Shown here in pieces: positions 1 to 5,112 of a DNA stretch of 9,879 nt. Made by a program: the position numbers and the translations under genes. The stretch is from assembly GCA_900771325.1 (NCBI GenBank), contig CAAGNN010000107.1, forward strand, positions 1 to 9,879, given 5' to 3'. The DNA is from Kiritimatiellia bacterium. GTDB taxonomy: Bacteria > Verrucomicrobiota > Kiritimatiellia > RFP12 > DVOR01. The notes beneath the pieces are model-generated. The model worked only from the letters and a program-made list of their open reading frames with translations, searched no databases and was not told where the DNA came from. Positions within the stretch are counted from its first letter, which is position 1, and each line of letters opens with the position of its first letter.

Positions 1-20
1 CTCGGGGCGAGGCCTAAACG

Positions 21-108
21 AACCCGGCCCGGGTCGAGGGTCAACCCGGGCCTACCTCGAGGCAAACCCGGGGCGGGTCCGAGGTGAACCCGGGGCGGAT
101 GCGAAGAA
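21..108. repeat. Degenerate 22-bp tandem repeat, four units
   Basis: AACCCGG begins at 21, 43, 65 and 87, exactly 22 bp apart. Each unit follows AACCCGGggCggGtcgAGGtg with substitutions. Positions 1-20 match the same unit in about 13 of 20 places, so the array probably enters from outside the window. A 22-bp period is not a multiple of three, which argues against a repeated peptide. No function is recognised. Confidence 0.75.
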
Positions 109-386
109 AGGGCGCGGCAGGGGGTGGGGCTGGGGAGGTGGAGCCAGGCGCTCGCTGACGCTCGCTGCGCGGCAAATATGCCGCGCCACAGAAGGCCGAG
201 CGAAGCGAAGGCGCTATGCCAACACCGTTGATGGCAGGAGGTGAACTGGATGGAAGATAAGGGGGGCACGAGCCAGGCGGGGTGGAGGCCTGGCGCGGCC
301 ATTGGAGCGGCTGGGGGTGCCGGGCGAGCGCGGCAGGAGGTGTGTGGGTGCGAGGGCGAGCAGCCCCCGCAGAAGCAACGTGCGCT
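109..386. other. G-rich stretch without a supported gene, containing a short perfect palindrome
   Basis: Positions 113-145 are strongly G-rich. At 167-186 an 8-bp perfect hairpin (GCGCGGCA, loop AATA, TGCCGCGC) is flanked by imperfectly complementary arms rich in GCTCGCT (about 147-166) and AGCGAAGCGA (about 198-213). The words resemble the ends of the intergenic repeats near 2918-2938 and 4588-4610 (GAGCGGCGCG, GCGCAGCGA), so this may be a diverged member of the same family. The only ORF here starts after a good Shine-Dalgarno, but its protein looks random (see findings). Confidence 0.4.
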
Positions 387-427
387 CCTCTGTCATCCGG
401 CCTCTGTCATCCGTCATCAGTCATCTC
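387..427. repeat. Heptanucleotide-phased TCATCCG repeat
   Basis: CCTCTGTCATCCG occurs twice perfectly (387-399 and 401-413). TCATC words begin at 393, 407, 414 and 421, all in 7-bp phase: TCATCCG, an intervening GCCTCTG, TCATCCG, TCATCAG, TCATCTC. The last units form the left arm of the inverted repeat at 417-458. Short heptanucleotide tandem repeats are known intergenic elements in several bacteria. Any role here is unknown. Confidence 0.65.
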
Positions 428-458
428 TGCGCGAGTGCGCTCGCGGAGAGATGACTGA
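417..458. promoter_or_regulatory. Long inverted repeat upstream of speA, possible operator
   Basis: Arms 417-435 and 440-458 are complementary over 19 bp with one mismatch (G429 opposite G446) around a 4-nt loop (TGCG). The right arm ends only 6 bp before the -10 element at 465-470, so the palindrome covers where a -35 element would lie. It could be an operator, a terminator-like hairpin for an upstream transcript (no T-run follows), or an interspersed palindromic repeat that landed here. The pairing is seen directly; the regulatory role is inferred. Confidence 0.5.
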
Positions 459-461
459 GTG

Positions 462-470
462 TGCTATACT
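462..470 (+). promoter_or_regulatory. Extended -10 promoter for speA
   Basis: TGC followed by TATACT (465-470) fits an extended -10 element (TGn-TATAAT). No convincing -35 hexamer is seen 16-18 bp upstream, where the inverted repeat lies; extended -10 promoters can work without one. A start near 477 would give a leader of about 45 nt before speA. The second proposed promoter, at 4616-4644, also reads TGCTA at this point. Confidence 0.45.
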
Positions 471-510
471 TTCGCGCACAGTTCCCGCACGGGGGCTGAT
501 TGCAGAGAAC

Positions 511-516
511 GGAGAG
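511..516 (+). promoter_or_regulatory. Shine-Dalgarno of speA
   Basis: GGAGAG lies 5 nt before the ATG at 522. It decides the start: the open frame extends back to 459, but the upstream ATG lies in the inverted repeat and promoter and lacks a ribosome-binding site. Confidence 0.65.
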
Positions 517-521
517 AACGA

Positions 522-2456
522 ATGGCAAAAGGCGTGACGGATGCTTTGAGCGGCTGGAGTGCGGTCAAGAGTGCCGAACTCTATGGAGTGGATGCCTGGG
601 GGCACGGCTATTTTGGCGTGTCGCCGGAGGGCAAGGTGACGGTTCGGTTGCAGAAGAGCGGCAAGCCGGTGGATGTGCCCATTGAGCGAATTGTCACCGA
701 GCTCTACGAGCGGGGGATGAGTCTGCCGGTGCTGCTACGCTTTAGCGACATCCTCGCCTCGCGCATCAAGGTCATCAACGAAGCCTTTGGCAAGGCGATT
801 GCCGACTACAAGTACCGCGGCGTCTATCGGGGCGTTTACCCCATCAAGGTCAACCAGCAACAACAGGCGGTGCAGGACGTGGTCACCTTTGGCCGGGCCT
901 ACCACCACGGTCTGGAAGCCGGCTCGAAGGCCGAACTCATTGCGGCGCTGGCGTATATGCACGATCCGGAAGCCTACATTGTCTGCAATGGCTATAAGGA
1001 TGAAGAGTTTGCGCGCCTGGCGCTCTCCTCGCTCAAGATGGGCTTGCAGACGATGCTGGTGCTCGAATCGCTCGAGGAGCTGGACATCGTGCTGGCGGTG
1101 GCCGACGAGCTGAAGGTCAAGCCGCGCATTGGCGTGCGCGTCAAGCTCAGCAGCAAGGTGGGTGGCAAGTGGAGCGAGAGCGGGGGCGACCGCTCGGTCT
1201 TTGGGCTCACAGCCAGTCAGCTCATCTTGGCGGTGGATAAGCTTAAGGCGGCCGGGCGGCTCGATTGCCTGGAGATGCTCCACTATCACCTCGGCTCGCA
1301 GGTGCCCAACATCCGCGAAATCCGCGACACCATCAAGGAGGCCTCGCGCTTCTATGTGGGGCTGGTCAAGGAGGGCGCGCCGATGGGCATCTTCGACATC
1401 GGCGGGGGCCTGGCCATTGACTACGATGGCAGCCACACCAACTTTGAGTCCTCGGCGAACTACGACATCGCCGAATACTGCGCCGACGTGGTCGAGGGCA
1501 TTATGCTCGCCTGCGACCACGCCAACGTCCCCCACCCCACCATCATCAGCGAATCCGGCCGCGCGCTCATTGGCTACTACTCCGTGCTGCTGATGGATGT
1601 CCTGGGCACGGCGACCTTTGAGGTCAACGAGACGGCCATCGACCCGGTCCTCGCCGAGCCCAACGCCCCCGAGTGCATCGTCAACCTGCTCGACGTGGCC
1701 AAGAACCTGCGCACCAAGAACCTCCCCGAATACTTCAACGACGCGCTCTACTACCGCGAAGAGGTGCAAAAGGCCTTCAAGCAAGGCCTCATCACCCTGC
1801 GCCAGCACGCGGCGGCCGACCGCCTCTTCTGGTCCATCCTCACCCGCATCCGCGCCGAGGTCCCCAAGCTCAAGTACGTGCCCGAAGACCTCTTGGGGCT
1901 CGACGAAGCGATGGCCGACATCTACTACTGCAACTTCTCGGTCTTCCAGTCCCTGCCCGACGCTTGGGCCATCGACCAACTCTTCCCGATTATGCCCATC
2001 CACCGCCTCTGCGAGAAGCCGACCCGCAGCGCGCACCTCTCCGACATCACCTGCGATTGCGATGGCCAGATCGACAAGTTCATCGACCTGCACGACGTCA
2101 AGCACGCCCTCCCCCTCCACGAGGTCCGCGACGGCGAAGAGTACATCCTCGGCGCCTTCCTCGTCGGTGCCTACCAGGAGACCTTGGGCGACCTGCACAA
2201 CCTCTTTGGCGACACCAACATCGTCTCCATCCGCCTCGACGAAGATGGCGACATCGAGTTCACCGACGAGGTGGAGGGCGACACCGTCGAGGAGGTCCTC
2301 TCCTATGTGGAGTACAACACCCCCGAGCTCGTCTCCCGCTTCCGCCGGCTGACCGATAGCGCGATGAAGGCCAAGCGCATCACCCCTGTCGAGCGCCGCC
2401 GCATCCTCGCCGCCTACGCCAACGGTCTGCGCGGCTACACCTACTTCGAGGTCTAA
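522..2456 (+). CDS. speA: Biosynthetic arginine decarboxylase (fold III, PLP)
   Basis: The product (644 aa) would decarboxylate L-arginine to agmatine, the first step of the agmatine route to putrescine and other polyamines, in the cytoplasm with PLP and usually Mg2+. The N-terminal TIM barrel has GVYPIKVNQ with the Schiff-base lysine K109, GLEAGSKAEL (130-139), HYHLGSQ with H256, the phosphate-binding glycine run GGGLAIDYDG (294-303) and SESGRA (343-348). The C-terminal part has SDITCDCDGQID with the probable catalytic cysteine C511; the usual family motif is CDSDG, so C513 replaces a serine. GAYQETLGDLHNLFGDTN (549-566) is characteristic of SpeA. Length is close to E. coli SpeA (about 658 aa), and no signal peptide is seen. 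A zinc-ribbon gene follows after 6 nt. Codon choice shifts along the gene from G-ending to C-ending. Confidence 0.95.
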   Translation: MAKGVTDALSGWSAVKSAELYGVDAWGHGYFGVSPEGKVTVRLQKSGKPVDVPIERIVTELYERGMSLPVLLRFSDILASRIKVINEAFGKAIADYKYRGVYRGVYPIKVNQQQQAVQDVVTFGRAYHHGLEAGSKAELIAALAYMHDPEAYIVCNGYKDEEFARLALSSLKMGLQTMLVLESLEELDIVLAVADELKVKPRIGVRVKLSSKVGGKWSESGGDRSVFGLTASQLILAVDKLKAAGRLDCLEMLHYHLGSQVPNIREIRDTIKEASRFYVGLVKEGAPMGIFDIGGGLAIDYDGSHTNFESSANYDIAEYCADVVEGIMLACDHANVPHPTIISESGRALIGYYSVLLMDVLGTATFEVNETAIDPVLAEPNAPECIVNLLDVAKNLRTKNLPEYFNDALYYREEVQKAFKQGLITLRQHAAADRLFWSILTRIRAEVPKLKYVPEDLLGLDEAMADIYYCNFSVFQSLPDAWAIDQLFPIMPIHRLCEKPTRSAHLSDITCDCDGQIDKFIDLHDVKHALPLHEVRDGEEYILGAFLVGAYQETLGDLHNLFGDTNIVSIRLDEDGDIEFTDEVEGDTVEEVLSYVEYNTPELVSRFRRLTDSAMKAKRITPVERRRILAAYANGLRGYTYFEV

Positions 2457-2462
2457 CGCGCC

Positions 2463-2714
2463 ATGCCGATGTACGACTATCGGGCCAAGGACCCCGACCA
2501 CGCCTGCCCGGCCTGCCGCGAGGGCTTCGAGATGATGCGCCGGCTCGATGAGCCCCCACTCACCGCCTGCCCCACCTGCGGTGCGCCCATCGTCAAGGTC
2601 ATCTCCGCCCCCGCCCTCGGCCGCAGCAAATCCAAACTCGATGACCGCGCCAAGTCCGCCGGCTTCCACAAGCTCAAGCGCGTGGACAAAGGCGCGTTCG
2701 AGAAGCTGTATTAG
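2463..2714 (+). CDS. Small FmdB-type zinc-ribbon protein
   Basis: The product (83 aa) begins MPMYDYR, the usual opening of FmdB-family proteins. It has two CxxC knuckles, CPAC (C15, C18) and CPTC (C36, C39), which should bind one zinc. The CPTCGAP...VISAPALG stretch is also typical of the family. The C-terminal half (52-83) is basic and lysine-rich, which could help nucleic-acid or ribosome contact. FmdB proteins are named for a putative regulator of a formamidase/amidase operon, but most have no tested function. The ATG is 6 nt after the speA stop, so the two are probably co-transcribed and translationally coupled. A specific link to arginine decarboxylase is not known to me. Confidence 0.8.
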   Translation: MPMYDYRAKDPDHACPACREGFEMMRRLDEPPLTACPTCGAPIVKVISAPALGRSKSKLDDRAKSAGFHKLKRVDKGAFEKLY

Positions 2715-2774
2715 TTCGCCGGCGGTTGCACCAGCGGAACTGTGGCATCAGATGGACAATAACCTAGCTCTACT

Positions 2775-2938
2775 CGATAGGCGATTGGCGATAGGCGTGA
2801 AGCGCACTGCGTGCGACGGGCAAGCCGATGAGATTTGGCCGGGTTTTCCACCTCAGGCGCCAGCTTTCCCGCCTATCGCGAGCCGGGTGCAGCCCGGCGA
2901 GTTTTCACGCCTATCGTGAGCGGCGCGTAGCGCAGCGA
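2775..2938. repeat. Palindromic intergenic repeat, copy A
   Basis: This element is shared with 4479-4610 in the same orientation. From 2797 to 2879 it matches 4500-4582 at about 76 of 83 positions with no gap, and both end in GAGCGGCGCG(T/A)AGCGCAGCGA. It starts with CGATAGGCGATTGGCGATAGG. A perfect 13-bp inverted pair, CGATAGGCGTGAA (2789-2801) and TTCACGCCTATCG (2904-2916), bounds the core. Copy A has an extra segment with a GCCGGG-TGCAG-CCCGGC hairpin (2882-2898) absent from copy B. It encodes no protein I can support and resembles a MITE or REP-type element. It ends 19 nt before the mutarotase ATG and fills most of the 243-nt gap 2715-2957; no clear promoter was found in that gap. Confidence 0.75.
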
Positions 2939-2957
2939 ACACCCAAAAGGACTCCCT

Positions 2958-3827
2958 ATGAACTCCATCCTAGACCTCAATCGCCGCTTTGGCAAGGCCG
3001 GGCGGATTGCCTTCCGTGAAGGTCCCGGCGAGGGGGCAATCGTTGCTCTGGTGGCCCCGAAGGCCGTCTGCGAAGTGGCCCTCCACGGCGGCCAAGTGCT
3101 CTCCTACCGCCCCCTCGGCCACCAAGACGCGCTCTACCTCAGCCCGCTGGCCGACTTCTCGGCCGGAAAGGCCATCCGCGGCGGCGTGCCCATCTGCTGG
3201 CCGTGGTTTGGGGCCGCGCCGGCAGGTTATCCGCCCGGTTCGCCCGCCCACGGCTTCGCCCGCCGCGCCCTCTGGCACCCGGTCGAGAGCGAATACAGCG
3301 CTAGCGAAACTTCGCTCACCCTCGAGCTCACCGATGCCGAGGCCTCCGATCCCGCCTTCCCCTTCCCCTACCGTCTGCGCCTGACCATCACCCTGGGCGA
3401 CTGCCTGACACTCGACCTGCAGACCCGCAACCGCGGCGAGGTGCCCTTCACCTTCGGCGAGGCCCTCCACGCCTACCTCCGCCTGGGCGACGCCCGCCAG
3501 GCGCGCTTGCAAGGCATCGACAACCGCCAGATCACCTTCTCCGACGAAGCGGGCATTGACACCGTCTTCCCCCAGCCCGACGTCCTGGCCGCCCTGGAAG
3601 ATCCCTTCCTTGAGCGCACCGTGGCCATTGCGGCGGACGAGGCGGCGGCCGTCGTCGTCTGGCATCCGCCGCTGGACCACGCCTTTGGCGACCTGCCCCT
3701 GGAAGGCCCGCGCCACTTCGTCTGCGTGGAGCCGGCCAACCCGCACCACACCGGCGGCCAGATTACCCTCGCCCCCGGCGAAAGCCACACCCTCACCTGC
3801 CGCATTCAATGCCTCCAAAAGAAGTGA
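2958..3827 (+). CDS. D-hexose-6-phosphate mutarotase (aldose 1-epimerase fold)
   Basis: The product (289 aa) probably interconverts the alpha and beta anomers of glucose-6-phosphate or related hexose-6-phosphates (YeaD/YMR099c-like) in the cytoplasm. It has the galactose-mutarotase beta-sandwich signatures: GGQVLSYRPLG (44-54), the phosphate-binding-type RGGVPICWPWFG (74-85), AHGFAR with H98, EALHAYL with H171, and VCVEPAN with E258. The two histidines and the glutamate fit the conserved catalytic set. Length matches the family. AAAAGGA (2945-2951) lies 6 nt before the ATG and supports this start. deoC follows after 8 nt, so the two form a sugar-phosphate operon. Substrate specificity cannot be read from the sequence. 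Confidence 0.88.
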   Translation: MNSILDLNRRFGKAGRIAFREGPGEGAIVALVAPKAVCEVALHGGQVLSYRPLGHQDALYLSPLADFSAGKAIRGGVPICWPWFGAAPAGYPPGSPAHGFARRALWHPVESEYSASETSLTLELTDAEASDPAFPFPYRLRLTITLGDCLTLDLQTRNRGEVPFTFGEALHAYLRLGDARQARLQGIDNRQITFSDEAGIDTVFPQPDVLAALEDPFLERTVAIAADEAAAVVVWHPPLDHAFGDLPLEGPRHFVCVEPANPHHTGGQITLAPGESHTLTCRIQCLQKK

Positions 3828-3835
3828 GTTCCCCG

Positions 3836-4483
3836 ATGACCGATAAAGCCCTCCTCAAGACCCTCGACTACGCCATCCTCAAGCCCGAAGCCTCGATGGA
3901 GCAGCTCCACGAAGCGGCCGAACGTTGCCGCGAACTCGGCGTGGGCTGCCTCTGCGTGAAGAGCTGCGATGTCCGCTTCGCCGCCGAATGTCTGCGCGAG
4001 AGCGAGACCATCGTCGCGGCCGTGGTCGGCTTCCCGCACGGCAACACCCTCGGCACCCTCAAGGCCATGGAGGCCCAGCTCGCCGTCGCCCACGGTGCCG
4101 AGGAGATCGATATGGTCATCAACGTCTCCGCCCTCAAGGATGGCGACACCGAGGGCGTCACCGACGAGATCCACGCCGTCGTCACCGCCGTCTGGCCCCA
4201 CCCGGTCAAGGTCATCCTCGAAACTTGCCTGCTCACCCCCGCCGAAATCCGCAAGGGCGTTGCCTGCGCCATCAAGGCCGGGGCCGCCTTCGTCAAGACC
4301 TCCACCGGCTTCGCCGCCCACGGCGCCACCCCCGAGGCCGTCCAGACGATGCTCAAGGCCGCCAAGGGCAAGATTAAGGTCAAGGCCTCCGGCGGCATCC
4401 GCACGCGTGCCGATGCCGAGGCCTATCTGGCGATGGGCTGCGAGCGCCTGGGCGTGGGCAATCTTGACGCTATTCTAGGATAG
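3836..4483 (+). CDS. deoC: Deoxyribose-phosphate aldolase
   Basis: The product (215 aa) would cleave 2-deoxy-D-ribose 5-phosphate to glyceraldehyde 3-phosphate and acetaldehyde in deoxynucleoside catabolism, as a class I (Schiff-base) aldolase. Family motifs in order: LDYAILKPEAS (10-20), VVGFPHGNTLGTLKAMEAQ (63-81), EEIDMVINVSALKDGD with the acid/base residue D92, KVILETCLLT (125-134), AFVKTSTGF with the Schiff-base lysine K154, and KVKASGGIRT with the second lysine K183. Length is normal for the short bacterial form. The frame is open back to an ATG at 3809 inside the mutarotase gene, but 3836 aligns with family N-termini and leaves an 8-nt gap; the Shine-Dalgarno (around GAAGTGAG, 3821-3828) is weak. 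The TAG stop lies within the left arm of repeat copy B, so the repeat may have set the C-terminus. Confidence 0.93.
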   Translation: MTDKALLKTLDYAILKPEASMEQLHEAAERCRELGVGCLCVKSCDVRFAAECLRESETIVAAVVGFPHGNTLGTLKAMEAQLAVAHGAEEIDMVINVSALKDGDTEGVTDEIHAVVTAVWPHPVKVILETCLLTPAEIRKGVACAIKAGAAFVKTSTGFAAHGATPEAVQTMLKAAKGKIKVKASGGIRTRADAEAYLAMGCERLGVGNLDAILG

Positions 4484-4610
4484 GCGATAGACGATAGACG
4501 TGAAGCGCACTACGTGCGACGGGCAAGCCAATGAGCTTGGGCCGGGCGCTCCACCTCAGGCGCCAGCTTTCCCGCCTATCGCCTATCGCGAGCGGCGCGA
4601 AGCGCAGCGA
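4479..4610. repeat. Palindromic intergenic repeat, copy B
   Basis: This is a direct copy of 2775-2938, about 92 percent identical over the 83-bp core (4500-4582). It is bounded by a perfect 12-bp inverted repeat, GATAGGCGATAG (4479-4490) and CTATCGCCTATC (4576-4587). It lacks the extra hairpin segment of copy A, ends in the same GAGCGGCGCGAAGCGCAGCGA, and overlaps the last codon region and stop of deoC. It could also act as a bidirectional hairpin between the deoC operon and the promoter at 4616-4644. No coding content is supported. Confidence 0.75.
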
Positions 4611-4615
4611 GTTGC

Positions 4616-4644
4616 TTGCCAAGCGCCGGCGAGCGTGCTAACAT
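4616..4644 (+). promoter_or_regulatory. Sigma70-type promoter, probably giving a leaderless transcript
   Basis: TTGCCA (4616-4621) and TAACAT (4639-4644) are separated by exactly 17 bp, with TGC just before the -10 (extended -10). The expected transcription start is about 4651-4652, two or three bases before the ATG at 4654. No Shine-Dalgarno precedes that ATG. Both observations fit a leaderless mRNA for the first gene of the polyketide-synthase-like operon. Matched hexamers alone do not prove a promoter. Confidence 0.5.
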
Positions 4645-4653
4645 TCTCACCGT

Positions 4654-5085
4654 ATGAAACAGACAGCGACAGCCCCTCGGGACTTTGCCGAGGAGATACA
4701 GGTGGCCGAGGCGTGGTTGCAGGACCGCGCGCCGGGCTTTACGGAAGTGACCAAGGTCCCGGGTTATGCGGTCTGGGCTTTCGACCACCCTGTCGTGGGC
4801 AACGGCCTGCTTGAGCTCATCGACAACGCGGAGCTCTCGCAGGGTGGCGCGGTGGTGGCGCTCTCGGCGCAGTTGATGGTCTCCCCGCCCAAGGCCCTTG
4901 AAGAGGCGCTCGGCGTGCTACGCCTGAACGAGTGGCTCTGCGGCTGCACCCTTGTGCTGAAAGACATCGTTGGGGTCGACGACCTGGCCGTGGAAGGCAA
5001 GTTCCCCCTCGCAGAGCTCTCCTGCGCGCGGCTCGATCAGCTCCTGCGCGTCCTGACCGACGGCAAACATTACTTGGAATCTTAA
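4654..5085 (+). CDS. Protein of unknown function, possibly YbjN / type III chaperone-like fold
   Basis: The product is a soluble, acidic, 143-aa protein with no signal peptide or membrane segment. I do not recognise a family with confidence. The second half alternates predicted strands and helices (GGAVVALSAQLMV, LRLNEWLCGCTLVL, a short acidic turn, then PLAELSCARLDQLLRVL). This N..-strand-strand-helix order is reminiscent of YbjN and CesT-type secretion-chaperone folds, but the resemblance is by eye only. It starts the operon: its stop is 27 nt before the ketosynthase-like gene, with no terminator between. A chaperone or partner role for the following large proteins is a guess from position. 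Its codons are richer in G-ending choices than those of the next gene. Confidence 0.75.
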   Translation: MKQTATAPRDFAEEIQVAEAWLQDRAPGFTEVTKVPGYAVWAFDHPVVGNGLLELIDNAELSQGGAVVALSAQLMVSPPKALEEALGVLRLNEWLCGCTLVLKDIVGVDDLAVEGKFPLAELSCARLDQLLRVLTDGKHYLES

Positions 5086-5112
5086 GGCGGCTCCTGCCGC
5101 ATCGGGGGCGCA

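Noticed and set aside
21..108. CRISPR array from the 22-bp repeats
   Set aside because: The units are contiguous with no unique spacers and are degenerate along their length.
387..458. CRISPR-like array of TCATCCG repeats and palindrome
   Set aside because: The repeat unit is only 7 bp, there are no regular spacers, and no cas genes are present in the window.
735..2669. Long minus-strand open frame (644 codons) opposite speA
   Set aside because: It lies antisense to a gene with clear SpeA motifs. Its protein is rich in Gly, Ala, Val and Asp from NNC/GNC complements and shows no family motif. Long antisense frames are expected at this G+C.
2715..2774. Promoter for the mutarotase gene (TTGCAC at 2726, GACAAT at 2755)
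   Set aside because: The spacing is 23 bp, outside the usual range, and no -10 is found at the right distance.
2797..2919. Small genes within the palindromic repeat (frames at 2828-3019 and 4500-4814)
   Set aside because: These frames arise from the repeat sequence itself, continue out of frame into neighbouring genes and lack ribosome-binding sites.
3809..3835. Upstream ATG start for deoC
   Set aside because: It would add nine residues overlapping the mutarotase end. Family N-termini align with the ATG at 3836.
2775..4610. Insertion-sequence transposon spanning the mutarotase-deoC pair
   Set aside because: There is no transposase, and the bracketing repeats are direct copies whose own inverted ends are internal to each copy. 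It is kept only as a cassette hypothesis.
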